The notes: generated by a model from the letters alone, not told the origin. A stretch of DNA of 64,000 nt from Pseudomonadota bacterium (GCA_039196715.1 JBCCUP010000020.1:1-64000), one strand, 5' to 3'; numbered from the stretch's first letter, positions 42,524 through 52,307 are shown. A program made the numbers and translations.

Positions 42524-43993
42524 TCACGACGGCGCACCCTCGACGCCGTCCTCGACGATCCAGGTGTCCTTGCTGCCGCCGCCCTGCGAGGAGTTCACCA
42601 CCAGGGACCCGGGCACCAGGGCGACGCGGGTCAAGCCGCCGGTGGTGACGGTGATGTCATCGCCCTGCAAGACGAAAGGCCGGAGGTCGACGTGGCGCGC
42701 GGCCAGGCTCAAGGGGTCCTCGCCGCCCCCGCACAGGGTCGGCGAGGTCGAGATCGACAGAGTCGGCTGGGCGATGTAATTGCGCGGGTTGGCGCGGATG
42801 TTGTCGGCCATCGCCGCCTGCTGCTCGGCGGTGCTGTGCGGGCCGATCAGCATGCCGTAGCCACCGGATTCGTTGGCGGGCTTGACCACCAGCGCGTCGA
42901 GGTTGTCCAGCACATGCGCCAAGCTGTCCGGGTCGCTGCACCGGTAGGTCGGGACGTTGGCGAGCGTCGGTGTCTCGTTCAGGTAATAACGGATGATGTC
43001 CGGCACGTAGGAGTACACGACCTTGTCGTCGGCGACGCCGGCACCCGGCGCGTTGGCGATCGCCACGTTGCCGGCGCGCCAGGCGTCCATGAGGCCGGCC
43101 ACGCCGAGCTTCGAATCGGGGTTGAAGCAGCTCGGGTCGAGGAAGGCGTCGTCGACGCGGCGGTAGAGCACGTCGACCTTGATCAGGCCGTTGACGTCGC
43201 GCATGTAGACGGTGTCGTCCTGCACCACGAGGTCGCGGCCCTCGACCAGTTCCGCGCCGATCTCCTGGGCGAGAAACGCGTGTTCAAAATAGGCCGAGTT
43301 GAACACCCCGGGGGTCAGCACGCAGAGCGTCGGGTTGGGCACCGGGCTGAGCGAGGCCAGCATGCGCCGCAGGTTGCTGGTGTAGTTGTCGACCGGGCGC
43401 ACCCGACAACGGCTGAACAACTCCGGCACCGTGCGTTTCATGATCTCGCGGTTCTCGATCATGTAGGACACGCCCGACGGCACGCGCAGGTTGTCTTCGA
43501 GCACGTAGACCGTGCCGTCCTTGTCGCGCACCAGATCGCTGCCGCAGATGTGCGCCCACACGCTGTGCGGCGGGGTCAGCCCGAGGCATTCAGGTCGAAA
43601 ATTGGTAGACGTTTCAATCAGGTCGCGCGGCACCACGCCGTCGTTGAAAATTGCCTGTTCGTTGTAGACGTCATGGATGAAGCAATTGAGCGCACGGATG
43701 CGCTGTTTCAGTCCGGCTTCGACCGCGCGCCATTCTCGGTCACTGATGATGCGCGGGATGATGTCGAAGGGCCACTCACGGTCGATGTTGCCCTTGTCGG
43801 AGTACACCGTGAAGGTGATACCCATCTGCTGGATGGCAAGTTCTGCGGCGTCACGACGTTGGATCAGTGCGTCGTCGTCGAGGTCGTCGAGCCAGCTGGC
43901 GACGTCGGTGGCGAAGTCGCGCGCTGACCCATTTTGGTGCATCAGCTCGTCGTGACAGGGACTGGTGTAATCACGCCATCGACTGCTGTGCAT
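42524..43993 (-). CDS. circularly permuted type 2 ATP-grasp protein
   Basis: This 489-residue protein has PFDIIPRIISDREWRAVEAGLKQRIRALNCFIHDVY (conserved N-terminal block), HICGSDLVRDKDGTVYVLEDNLRVPSGVSYMIENRE (nucleotide/Mg site), and NVAIANAPGAGVADDKVVYSYVPDIIRYYL. The order of ATP-grasp lobes is permuted. It should catalyse ATP-dependent amide bond formation between a carboxylate and an amine; substrates are unknown. AGGGAC precedes the ATG at 43993. It is 36 bp upstream of the Alpha-E gene. Confidence 0.92.
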   Translation of the reverse strand: MHSSRWRDYTSPCHDELMHQNGSARDFATDVASWLDDLDDDALIQRRDAAELAIQQMGITFTVYSDKGNIDREWPFDIIPRIISDREWRAVEAGLKQRIRALNCFIHDVYNEQAIFNDGVVPRDLIETSTNFRPECLGLTPPHSVWAHICGSDLVRDKDGTVYVLEDNLRVPSGVSYMIENREIMKRTVPELFSRCRVRPVDNYTSNLRRMLASLSPVPNPTLCVLTPGVFNSAYFEHAFLAQEIGAELVEGRDLVVQDDTVYMRDVNGLIKVDVLYRRVDDAFLDPSCFNPDSKLGVAGLMDAWRAGNVAIANAPGAGVADDKVVYSYVPDIIRYYLNETPTLANVPTYRCSDPDSLAHVLDNLDALVVKPANESGGYGMLIGPHSTAEQQAAMADNIRANPRNYIAQPTLSISTSPTLCGGGEDPLSLAARHVDLRPFVLQGDDITVTTGGLTRVALVPGSLVVNSSQGGGSKDTWIVEDGVEGAPS

Positions 43994-44003
43994 CAGGGGT
44001 CCC

Positions 44004-44897
44004 TTATTCCGAAACGAGCCTCGGTTGCCCAATACGGTTGACGTCCACTTCGACGGTCAGTGTATGCGCACCGCCACCATAGACTACTCCCTTGACCGGA
44101 ACAACATCGCTGTAGTCGCGTCCCCAACCCACCGTGACGTACTGCGAATCGGGGCGTTTGTTGTTGGTTGGATCGAAGTCGAACCAACCGGATTCGGTCG
44201 AAAACACCGAGAACCACGCGTGCGACGCGTCGGCGCCCTGCAGTTTCTCAACGCCGGGGGGCGGCAGGGTTTCGAGGTAGCCACTGACGTAGCGCGCCGG
44301 CACACCCTGGGTCCGCAGCACGGCGATGGCGAGGTGGGCAAAATCCTGGCACACCCCCTTGCGTGCGGCGACCACGGTCGAGAGCGGAGTCAACACGGTC
44401 GAGAAGCCCGATGTGTACTGGAAGGTGCCGTAGATGTGCTGCATCAGGCGTTCGGCATACGCCAAGACCGGTTCGTCGCCGATGGGCAACTCCTCGACAA
44501 TCGGTGCCGCGCTTGCGTCTTTCGGAATCGACGGAGACGGCAACAGGCAGTCGCGTGCCATCAGCGCATCGGGGTCGCGGCGCGACTGCAGCGTGGCGCC
44601 GTTGGCTGCGGCGGTCGATGATTGCGGCAGCGGGTCAAGCGCGTCGGCCGTTTCGATCAGCGAGTCGACAACGATGTCACATGCCGTGTGCGCCGTGTGC
44701 AGGTCGAACAGCGCGACCGTGTTGCCGAACTGGTCGACCCGGCTGTCAATGCGGTTAGGCCGTGGGCTCACCACAAGGTCGGTTTGCAGGCACCGTTGCT
44801 GCGGGGTGTCGCGCGGCAGCAGGCACACCTGGTTGATCGACTGGCTCGCCGACGCCGTGTAGTTGTAGAGGGTCCGGTGCCGAACGGTCAGTTTCAT
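44004..44897 (-). CDS. transglutaminase-like cysteine protease
   Basis: This is a 297-residue protein. A beta-sandwich N-terminal domain (1-85) begins MKLTVRHRTLYNYTASASQSIN. The transglutaminase core has Cys183 (GVCQDFAH), His226 (SHAWFSVF) and Asp242 (FDPTNN), a full triad. It has no signal peptide, so it acts in the cytoplasm. In this locus it probably cleaves a peptide or isopeptide product of the ATP-grasp ligases. It overlaps the ATP-grasp-Alpha-E fusion gene by 4 bp. Confidence 0.92.
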   Translation of the reverse strand: MKLTVRHRTLYNYTASASQSINQVCLLPRDTPQQRCLQTDLVVSPRPNRIDSRVDQFGNTVALFDLHTAHTACDIVVDSLIETADALDPLPQSSTAAANGATLQSRRDPDALMARDCLLPSPSIPKDASAAPIVEELPIGDEPVLAYAERLMQHIYGTFQYTSGFSTVLTPLSTVVAARKGVCQDFAHLAIAVLRTQGVPARYVSGYLETLPPPGVEKLQGADASHAWFSVFSTESGWFDFDPTNNKRPDSQYVTVGWGRDYSDVVPVKGVVYGGGAHTLTVEVDVNRIGQPRLVSE

Positions 44898-47476
44898 CGG
44901 GCGTCGTCGCGCTGCGGTGGCAGCGCCGAGCGTGCCATGTTGCCGATCGGGAGCCGGTTCAAGCCGAACGAACGGCTGGCCTCGGTGTGGCTGAAGTAGA
45001 CGCCGTTGATCGCGTCCGCCATCGACTCGGTGAGGTCCTGCACGCCCTTGAGGAACTTCTGCAGGCTCTGCCAGTTGTCACGGTCGTCGCTCAGCAACCG
45101 GTTCGGGTCGGCCAGCCGCACCTGGCTGACCGCGGCGATGGCGAGCTTGCCGAGTGCGTCGTGGCCGGCCACGGCGCGCCGCTCGGGCAGCCGCTCGATC
45201 ACGTCGTGCGCGGCGGCGAGCTGGTAGGCGAGTGAGCGCGGGTTGATCTCGTCGAGCAACAGCAATTGCACGACGCGCCGCAGATCGAGGTCGCTGCGGT
45301 AACGGCTGCGGTAGGTCATCACGCTGTCGAACAGGCGCAACAGGTTTTCCATCAGCCGCGCGTTGTAGCGGTCGGACGAGAGCGCGGCGGCCACGGTAAC
45401 GGCGATCTGGTTGGCGCGTTCGATTCGGCGACCGAGCTGGGTGAACAACCAGTCGTCGCTGTGGGTGATGTTCTCGTGGCCGAGTCCAGTGCTTGCGGCG
45501 GTCAACAGCAGCAACTCGTCGAGCACGTGCAAGGTGTTGCCCAGGTGCTCGTCGTGTGAGCTGAAATCCGCCGGCAAGGCCAGCGTGTCGAGCAGGCCCT
45601 GGGTGTCGCGCAGGCGGTTGAACACGCGCACCTGCTCGCCCGACAACCGGTCGTTCAATGCGGTTGCGCTGCTGTGCAGCTGTTGCAAGGCGTTGGCGAG
45701 CGTGCCGACCCGCGTCGCGTCTTGCAGCAGCGAAAGCAGCTCACGGTCCGGTTGTGCCATGCGGCGCTTTGCGCCACGGCCGAGAAAGCCCGGCGCGGTG
45801 CCGGTCGCCGCGGTGGTGGCGCGCAACAGACCTTGCATCCCGGGTGTCGACAGGCTGATGTCGCGCGGCCGGTCGTCGTCGAGCAAGGCGTTGAGCGTCG
45901 TGCGCACCAGACGCAGCACGCTGTCGAGGCGCTCGCTGTAGCGGCCGAGCCAGAACACGTTCTCCGCCAGGCGGCTGGGCAGGTCGCCCGTCTCGGCGCG
46001 CACCGGCTCGCTGTCGCGCGGCTGCAACAGGGTGTCTTCGTCGATGAAATCGGCCGCCAGCACCCAGGTGTCCTTGCAGGCCACATCCGGCGCGGTGCCG
46101 GTCTCGACCGTCGGGCTGTCGTGCAGCAGGCACCACCCCCCCGGCAGGCTCTCGTAGCCGCCTGCGTCGTCTGCGATGTGAAAGGTTCGCAGCGTCAGCG
46201 CGCGCGACACCATCTCTGTGCCGAGCAGGCTGGGTGCGAACGACGCAGCCAGCGGCGCCTGGGCGACGTACTCGGCAGGGTTGTTCTCAAGCACCGCGAC
46301 GCGGGCGCGCCAGGCGGCCTCATCCAGCGCGCGTGGCGAAAACACATCTTCGGGTGCATTGATCGACCAGAAATCGAATCCGCTGGCGTCGTTCAGCGCG
46401 GTCGCGCGCTGCGCGGCGTCGCCGAGCCAAAGCGTGCGCGGCGCGGCGACTGCCAGCGTCTCGCCGAGCAGGGCTTCACACAGTGCCGGCAGGATCGACT
46501 CGAGCGCGGTGTTGTCGAGCACGCCGGCGCCGAGTGGGTTGATGACCGTGACGCCGCCGCGGCGCGCGGCGTCGACCAGACCCGGCACGCCGCCGCCGAC
46601 CACCTTGCCCTCGACCAGCGGGTCGACGGTGTCGTCGTCCATGAAGCGCAGCACTGTCCTGACCGGTTGCAGCCCGGTGATGGTCTTGAGGAACACGAGG
46701 CCGTCGCGCACGGTGAGGTCGGCCGGCTCGACCATCGCGTAGCCGAGGTACTTCGACAACCACGCGTATTCGAAGTAGTCCGGGTGCGTCGATGCGTGGC
46801 ACAACATCACGCACTGGGCGTTGCTGCTCACCTGAGCCGCCACGGTCTGCTGCAGGCGCCTGAAAAACGCAGCCACCCGCCGCACGCGGTAGGACTTGAA
46901 GGCACTGGGCAACACACGCGAGAGCACCATGCGGTTCTCCAGCGTGTAGCCGAGGCCGGTTGGGTACTGGCTGCGCTCGCGCAACGCCAGCCAGTCGCCG
47001 GTCACGCTGCGGCGAAGGTCGCAACTGAACAGCGGCAACGGCAGCATCGCCGGCGTGGAAGCCTCCGACGAGACGAGATCGCGCAGGTAACCCCGGTGTG
47101 CATAGAGCATCTCGGCTGGCAGCACCCCCTCCGACACCAGCCGCTGTGCACCGTAGATGTCCCGGAACAGCGCGGCCTTGAGCCGCGCACGCTGCTGCAC
47201 CCCGTGCACGAGCGCGTTCCACGCGGCCTCGTCGAACACCATCGGTATCGTGTCCAGCGCACGACCGCTCGGGTTGCCCCCGGCCGCCGGGTCGTAGGCG
47301 AGCCCGTTGGCGCGGAACTGGCGGTCGATCTCGCGCTGGCGGCTGGCGAGCTGGTCGGGCGAATACGCCGTGATGTGCGACAGTAACGCGGTCCACTCCC
47401 GGCGGACACCGCCGTCGGTGTGCCGGGTCTCGTCGTAGTGGGCTGGAGGCGCTGTCTGTGGTGCTGCGCCGGTCAT
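44894..47476 (-). CDS. circularly permuted ATP-grasp-Alpha-E fusion protein
   Basis: This is an 860-residue protein. Residues about 60-490 are a second permuted ATP-grasp domain (YLRDLVSSEAS..., LPLFSCDLRRSVTGDWLALRERSQYPTGLGYTLENRMVLSRVLP, GVTVINPLGAGVLDN). Residues about 520-850 are an Alpha-E domain (LPSRLAENVFWLGRYSERLDSVLRLVRTTLNALL). In the ATP-grasp half the motifs differ from the separate enzyme at 42524, so the pair is likely a catalytic-divergent set. The fusion shows that the two domains work together. It is the first gene of the operon. Confidence 0.92.
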   Translation of the reverse strand: MTGAAPQTAPPAHYDETRHTDGGVRREWTALLSHITAYSPDQLASRQREIDRQFRANGLAYDPAAGGNPSGRALDTIPMVFDEAAWNALVHGVQQRARLKAALFRDIYGAQRLVSEGVLPAEMLYAHRGYLRDLVSSEASTPAMLPLPLFSCDLRRSVTGDWLALRERSQYPTGLGYTLENRMVLSRVLPSAFKSYRVRRVAAFFRRLQQTVAAQVSSNAQCVMLCHASTHPDYFEYAWLSKYLGYAMVEPADLTVRDGLVFLKTITGLQPVRTVLRFMDDDTVDPLVEGKVVGGGVPGLVDAARRGGVTVINPLGAGVLDNTALESILPALCEALLGETLAVAAPRTLWLGDAAQRATALNDASGFDFWSINAPEDVFSPRALDEAAWRARVAVLENNPAEYVAQAPLAASFAPSLLGTEMVSRALTLRTFHIADDAGGYESLPGGWCLLHDSPTVETGTAPDVACKDTWVLAADFIDEDTLLQPRDSEPVRAETGDLPSRLAENVFWLGRYSERLDSVLRLVRTTLNALLDDDRPRDISLSTPGMQGLLRATTAATGTAPGFLGRGAKRRMAQPDRELLSLLQDATRVGTLANALQQLHSSATALNDRLSGEQVRVFNRLRDTQGLLDTLALPADFSSHDEHLGNTLHVLDELLLLTAASTGLGHENITHSDDWLFTQLGRRIERANQIAVTVAAALSSDRYNARLMENLLRLFDSVMTYRSRYRSDLDLRRVVQLLLLDEINPRSLAYQLAAAHDVIERLPERRAVAGHDALGKLAIAAVSQVRLADPNRLLSDDRDNWQSLQKFLKGVQDLTESMADAINGVYFSHTEASRSFGLNRLPIGNMARSALPPQRDDAR

Positions 47477-47564
47477 GGCTGGAGGCTCATAAAAAGTGGG
47501 GGGCTTCGGGGATTAGCGTAGCAAGATCGCCGTGCTGACAGGACCCGGCTGCACCGGGATCCGC

Positions 47565-48482
47565 TCAGCCGTGCTGGCCGGGCGCGGTTCGCAGTGTGGC
47601 GAGGCCCGCTAATACGATCAAGGCACAGCCGACGGCCATCACCGGGTCAATTCGCTCGCCGAACACCACCACACCGAGTGCGAGGCCGAACAACAGGCGG
47701 CTGTAGCGAAACGGCGTGACCGCCGAGACGTCGCCTGTGCGCATCGCCCGCATCAGGCTGCTGTAAGCGGCAACCCCGACGGCGACTGCAAGGGCGAGCA
47801 GCCCCACAGACCCGATCGATGGCCAGACGACAGGCTCCTGCGCCCAAAACCCGTAGAGGCCGCCTGCGACCGCGAGTGCCAGGAAACCGTACAGCCCGAG
47901 GATCGCCGTGCCGAGCGACGCCGGGGCGGCGCGGCTTGCGAGGTCGCGCCCGGCGAAGCCGATCATCCCGACAACCGCCAGCAACGAGAGTGCGCTGAAA
48001 TCCCCGCTCCCGGGTCGCACGATGCAGAGCACGCCGAGCAGACCGACACCGATGGCGCACCAACGCACCAAACCGACCCGTTCGCCGAGCAACACCGCCG
48101 CGCCGAACACCACCACCACCGGAGTCGCCTGCAGGATCGCGGTGGCGGACGACAGGGGTGTCAGCGCGATCGCCAGGCTGTAGAACAAGCGGCCCGCGAT
48201 TTCGAAGCCCGCACGCACCTGCATCACCCCGGTGAAGGCGGCCGGTGGGCACAATGCCAGGCCCTGTCGACGCGCGATCACCGCGAAGACGGCGGCACCG
48301 CCGAGCCCGAAGAGCAGCAACACCTGCGCGAGAGGCAGCGCGGTGGCAACCGCTTTGATCACCGCGTCCTCGAGCGCGAACAGGGCCATTGCGGCCAGCA
48401 TCCAGAGCATGCCGAGGCGGTTCTGCCCGGGGCGTTTCTGCCCGAGGCGGTTCGGTTGTCGTGTGCGGTCGGTCGCTGACAC
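47565..48482 (-). CDS. EamA/DMT-family transporter
   Basis: This 305-residue membrane protein has ten hydrophobic segments in two EamA repeats (about 25-155 and 165-295; for example LWMLAAMALFALEDAVIKAV and LAVAVGVAAYSSLMRAMRTGDVSAVTPFRYSRLLFGLALGVVVFGE). DMT transporters move small metabolites, often outward. The N-terminus has a short repetitive NRLGQKRPGQNRLG stretch from a small tandem DNA repeat. It is followed by the amidoligase locus on the same strand after 88 bp. Confidence 0.9.
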   Translation of the reverse strand: MSATDRTRQPNRLGQKRPGQNRLGMLWMLAAMALFALEDAVIKAVATALPLAQVLLLFGLGGAAVFAVIARRQGLALCPPAAFTGVMQVRAGFEIAGRLFYSLAIALTPLSSATAILQATPVVVVFGAAVLLGERVGLVRWCAIGVGLLGVLCIVRPGSGDFSALSLLAVVGMIGFAGRDLASRAAPASLGTAILGLYGFLALAVAGGLYGFWAQEPVVWPSIGSVGLLALAVAVGVAAYSSLMRAMRTGDVSAVTPFRYSRLLFGLALGVVVFGERIDPVMAVGCALIVLAGLATLRTAPGQHG

Positions 48483-48560
48483 AGTGGGTCTCGGTGAGTT
48501 GCGCCACGGTATGCCGCACGGGGCTCGGTGGCGACTGGCGCGTGGGCGGCAGCTGTGCCG

Positions 48561-49799
48561 TCAGACCGTGGTCTTGACGGTGCCGTCGGCCACCCAGACG
48601 TCGAACAGTGCAAGCGCGGCGTCGGCGAAAGCGTCGTCGTTGATGTGGCAATCGAGTTCGGTGAACCCGATCGGCGCCGTCATGACCGTCCGCATCTCGT
48701 CGCAGAACGCGGCAAAGGCCTCGGGGTCATGCGCCTCTCCGCCGGGACGGTCCCATTCCTCGATGCCGCCGTTGGGCAGGATCACATGCGCGGGCGCGGC
48801 GGATACCGAGAGTCGCTTGGCAAGCTCGCGCGCAGTCTCACGCCGCTCGTCGGCGTTCAGGCCACTGGATTTGATCAAGCGGTTGTGGGCATGAAACGGC
48901 CTGTCGCGGTAGCGCTCGGGGATGTTTTGCCAACCGGCAAAGTCGATCAGGTCCAGGCAGCCCGGTGCGACGAGTTGCGGGATACCGGCACGTCCGGCGT
49001 TCAGCATGCGCTCGGTGCCGGCATTGACCACCGAGCCCGCCAGCAGGTTGCCGATTTCGGGCAGGGCGAAGTCCATCACGCAGGCAAAACCGCCCTGTTT
49101 GGCGATGCTCTCGTAGGCCATGCCGCCCATACCGGTCGCGTGGAAGATCGCGACCTCGAAGCCGCGCTGCTCCAGCGCGGGTTTGAGACGCTTCATGTAG
49201 CGAAGGCAGGAGGACCCGAGCGAGGTCATGCCCACGGTCGGGCGGTCCCCGACCGGGGGTTCCACCGCCCGTGCGGCACCGAGCACCGCACCGGCGGCCT
49301 GCGACAGCGAGGCCTTGCACACCGAGTTCAGCCCGTACAGACCGCCGGCCCAGAGGATCATCTGCACGTCTGCCGACAGGCGTTCCGGTGGAATCAGCGG
49401 TGAGAAGGACACGGTCGACACCACGTATTTCGGCACACCGAGGGGCAAGGCGTTGCAGATGTCGAGCGCGGCGTCGGTGCCCATGGTACCGCCGAGCACC
49501 ACCACGCCGTCGCAGCGCCCGGCCGCCTGGTGGTCGCGCGCGAGGGTGCTCGCACCACGCGCCATGATTTGCATCGCGGTGTTCTCGTCGCCGCTGTCGA
49601 TCGCGGCCCGAATCGAGCTGCCCGCGGCCTCGGCCACAGCGTGCTTCGAGATGTCCGTGGGGGTGGCGGGGTCGCCAAGCACGGAGATGTCCATGGTCAT
49701 CACACCGCCGCCCAGTGCGCGGATGCGCTCGGCCATGTAGTCAAGTTCGTCGTTCTTGGTGTCGTAGGTGCCGACGATCAGGATGGTTTTGTCTGCCAC
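48561..49799 (-). CDS. UPF0261/Tm-1-like ATP-binding domain protein
   Basis: This 412-residue protein begins KTILIVGTYDTKNDELDYMAERIRALG and has the family blocks GVVVLGGTMGTDAALDICNALPLGVPKYVVSTV, VGMTSLGSSCLRYMKRLKPALEQRG..VAIFHATGMGGMAYE and FALPEIGNLLAGSVVNAGTERMLNAG. The family includes the plant virus-resistance protein Tm-1; bacterial members are uncharacterised and often sit in catabolic clusters. It is downstream of the dehydrogenase gene by 18 bp, so cotranscription is likely. Confidence 0.9.
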   Translation of the reverse strand: MADKTILIVGTYDTKNDELDYMAERIRALGGGVMTMDISVLGDPATPTDISKHAVAEAAGSSIRAAIDSGDENTAMQIMARGASTLARDHQAAGRCDGVVVLGGTMGTDAALDICNALPLGVPKYVVSTVSFSPLIPPERLSADVQMILWAGGLYGLNSVCKASLSQAAGAVLGAARAVEPPVGDRPTVGMTSLGSSCLRYMKRLKPALEQRGFEVAIFHATGMGGMAYESIAKQGGFACVMDFALPEIGNLLAGSVVNAGTERMLNAGRAGIPQLVAPGCLDLIDFAGWQNIPERYRDRPFHAHNRLIKSSGLNADERRETARELAKRLSVSAAPAHVILPNGGIEEWDRPGGEAHDPEAFAAFCDEMRTVMTAPIGFTELDCHINDDAFADAALALFDVWVADGTVKTTV

Positions 49800-49817
49800 G
49801 GGGTGCCTCTTGTTGGC

Positions 49818-52307
49818 TCAAGCGCGCATGCGCGCGCCAGTGGGATCGTAGAACGGCTTGAGTTGAAGATCGATGGGCACGTGCTCGCCGGCGATCTGCA
49901 CGGTGCACGGTGCGTCGCCTAGCCAGACGTCCGTAACCCCCTGGTCTGCGTGCACGGCGGCGAGGCCGACCATGGCGTCGAGCCGGTGTCCCCAGTCGCC
50001 CGAGGTGATGTGTCCGATGCACTCGCCCGCGCGCCACACCGGCTCGTTGTGGATCAGGTAGGGTCCCCGCTCGGCGGTGAGCCCGGGCGCGCGCGCACAG
50101 ACCACCCGGTTCCGCGGTGCCCCGCCGTCCTCGGCGCGGTGTCGGTACAGCGCCTCGCGGCCGATGAAGTCGGCTTTGTCGAATCGAACGGTGAAGCCCA
50201 GCCCGGCCTCGAACGGGGTATCGTCCTCGCCGATGTCGTGGCCGAAGTGCAGGAAGCCTTTCTCGATCCGGCAGGCGTTGAGCGCGAACATGCCCATGTG
50301 TCGCAGGCCGTGGGCCTCGCCTGCAGCGCGCAGCGCGCTGTAGACGCCGCAGGTGAACTCGGTCGACAGCAGCAGCTCGAAACCGAGCTCGCCGACAAAG
50401 GACCGGCGAATGGCCCAGGCCCGCGCGTGTGCGATGTCGCATTCGGCAGCGGCGCCGAATGGCAGGTCGAGGTCGTCGTCCGAGAGCGATTGCAGCACCG
50501 CCCGTGCGGCCGGCCCGTGCACGCTCAGCAGGCCGTAGGCGGCAGTGGCATCGAACACCGCCACGCGCTGCCCGGGCGCGATGTGCTGGCGCAGCCAGGC
50601 GAGATCGCGTTGTTGGCTCGGGTGACCGGTGATGACGAGGAAGCGCTCGCTCGCGAGGCGAACGACCGTCAGGTCGGCTTCGATGCCGCCGCGCGCGTTC
50701 AAGAAGGGCGTGTACACGGAGGTGCCGACCGGCACATCGAGTTCCGCGCAGCATACGCGGTTCAGGGCGTGGACCGCATCCGCGCCCTGCACCTCGTACT
50801 TTGCGTACATCGACTGGTCGACCAGGACCGCGGCATCGCGGGCGGCCAGGCACTCGTCACGCACCGCGTTCGACCAGGGCTTCCAGCCGAGGCTCGGGGT
50901 GTCGGACCACGGCCGCGCCGGGCGGTGGTGGTCGAAATACATCGGCACTTCCCAACCCGCGCGTTCCGCCATGGCGGCACCGGCGTCCACGAGTTGTCTG
51001 TGCAGCGGCAGCGTGCGTATGCCCCGGGCTGAGTGGACCTGCCGCCCGGCCCAGGCGAGCCCGTAGTGAAACCCGACGCTCTCGGCTGCGCGCGTGCGGT
51101 TGTAGCGCGTGTTGCACTGGAACCGGTGGGCCCGGTTAGCCAGCAACGGTCCCATCGATCGCGAGGGGTGACCGTCAATCAGCCACTCGGCGAGTGTCAG
51201 GCCGACGCCGCCCGAGTTGAGGATGCCGTTGGAGTTCATGCCGGTGGCGACGAACACACCGCTGACCTCGGGCACGGGCCCGAGGTAGGGACGGCCGTCC
51301 GGCGTGAAACTCTCGGGTCCGTTGAAGAAGGTCCGGATGCCGAGGTCCGCGAGGGCCGGCATGCGTGCGAACATGCGCTCGAGTTCGGGTTCGACGTGCG
51401 CCATGTCGAACGGCAGCTCGTCGAATTCGAAGTCCGCCGGGATGCCGTCGACGGCCCAGGCCTTGCCGGCGGCTTCGAACCCGCCGATCAACAGCTTGCC
51501 GGCGTCTTCCTTCCAGTACGTGCGCTCTTCGCTGATGTTGAGAACGGGCTGGTCCGGGGCCAAGCCGGCCACCGGCTCGGTGACGATGTAGAAGTGTTCC
51601 GCGGCGTGCAGCGGCACCGTGATGCCGTGGGCCTTGGCAAACCGGTGCGACCACATGCCGGCCGCCAGCACCACCTGGTCGCAGCGAATCTCGCCGCGGT
51701 CGGTCACGACGCCGCGCACCCGGCCGCCGTCGATCTCGAGCCGCACGGCGGCGGTGTGTTCAGAGATCGTTGCGCCGTGCGCGCGCGCGCCCCGCGCCAG
51801 TGCGGTGGTCACGTCGAGGGGGTTGACCTGGCCGTTTGACGGCACGTGAAAGCCGGATACGACATCGTCGGTGCGAATGCCCGGCCAACGTTCCGCCACC
51901 TCCTCGGGTGACAGCAGGCGCGAGGGGATGCCCATGCGGGCCGCGTGGTCGTGGCTGCGTCGGAGTTGCTCGTGGCGGACGGCGCCGAGGGCGAGGTTGA
52001 TCGTGCCGTTTTGTCTGTACCCGGTCGCCTGGCCGGTTTCGACCTCGAGCTCGCGGAACAGCCGTGCTGTGTACTTGCCAAGCTCGGTCTGGGCCGAGCT
52101 GTCGCGCAGCTGCCCGACAATGCCGGCGGCGTGCCAGGTGGTGCCACTGCCGAGCTTTTTGCGCTCGAGCAGCATCGCCGACACGCCGCGTTGCGCGAGG
52201 TGGTAGAGGATGGACACGCCGATGATGCCGCCACCGACAATGACGACCGGCGCGTGGTCGGGGAGACGCGCGCGTGTGCGTGCGCGGACGGGTGGCGTCG
52301 TCGGCAT
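49818..52307 (-). CDS. FAD-dependent oxidoreductase with GcvT domains (dimethylglycine/sarcosine dehydrogenase type)
   Basis: This is an 829-residue protein. Residues about 18-380 form a DAO-type FAD domain with VVIVGGGIIGVSILYHLAQRGV and SGTTWHAAGIVGQLRDS, where the His is the usual flavin-linkage site in dimethylglycine dehydrogenase. An FAO middle domain and GcvT aminomethyltransferase domains (about 440-700 and 710-820) follow. It would oxidise a methylated amine such as dimethylglycine or sarcosine and pass the methyl to tetrahydrofolate. It diverges from the tctB operon and shares an intergenic region of 242 bp. The substrate is not certain. Confidence 0.9.
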   Translation of the reverse strand: MPTTPPVRARTRARLPDHAPVVIVGGGIIGVSILYHLAQRGVSAMLLERKKLGSGTTWHAAGIVGQLRDSSAQTELGKYTARLFRELEVETGQATGYRQNGTINLALGAVRHEQLRRSHDHAARMGIPSRLLSPEEVAERWPGIRTDDVVSGFHVPSNGQVNPLDVTTALARGARAHGATISEHTAAVRLEIDGGRVRGVVTDRGEIRCDQVVLAAGMWSHRFAKAHGITVPLHAAEHFYIVTEPVAGLAPDQPVLNISEERTYWKEDAGKLLIGGFEAAGKAWAVDGIPADFEFDELPFDMAHVEPELERMFARMPALADLGIRTFFNGPESFTPDGRPYLGPVPEVSGVFVATGMNSNGILNSGGVGLTLAEWLIDGHPSRSMGPLLANRAHRFQCNTRYNRTRAAESVGFHYGLAWAGRQVHSARGIRTLPLHRQLVDAGAAMAERAGWEVPMYFDHHRPARPWSDTPSLGWKPWSNAVRDECLAARDAAVLVDQSMYAKYEVQGADAVHALNRVCCAELDVPVGTSVYTPFLNARGGIEADLTVVRLASERFLVITGHPSQQRDLAWLRQHIAPGQRVAVFDATAAYGLLSVHGPAARAVLQSLSDDDLDLPFGAAAECDIAHARAWAIRRSFVGELGFELLLSTEFTCGVYSALRAAGEAHGLRHMGMFALNACRIEKGFLHFGHDIGEDDTPFEAGLGFTVRFDKADFIGREALYRHRAEDGGAPRNRVVCARAPGLTAERGPYLIHNEPVWRAGECIGHITSGDWGHRLDAMVGLAAVHADQGVTDVWLGDAPCTVQIAGEHVPIDLQLKPFYDPTGARMRA

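Noticed and set aside
41684-43927. A 747-codon open frame on the plus strand
   Set aside because: It lies antisense to the Alpha-E and ATP-grasp genes, whose products match known families. Long antisense frames are a by-product of high GC third positions.
45674-47386. A 570-codon plus-strand open frame
   Set aside because: It is antisense to the ATP-grasp-Alpha-E fusion, has low-complexity composition and no family signature.
48422-48465. Short tandem repeat (CTGCCCGAGGCGG-like units) as a possible CRISPR or regulatory repeat
   Set aside because: It has only about three imperfect units and lies inside the EamA coding sequence, where it encodes NRLGQKRPGQNRLG.
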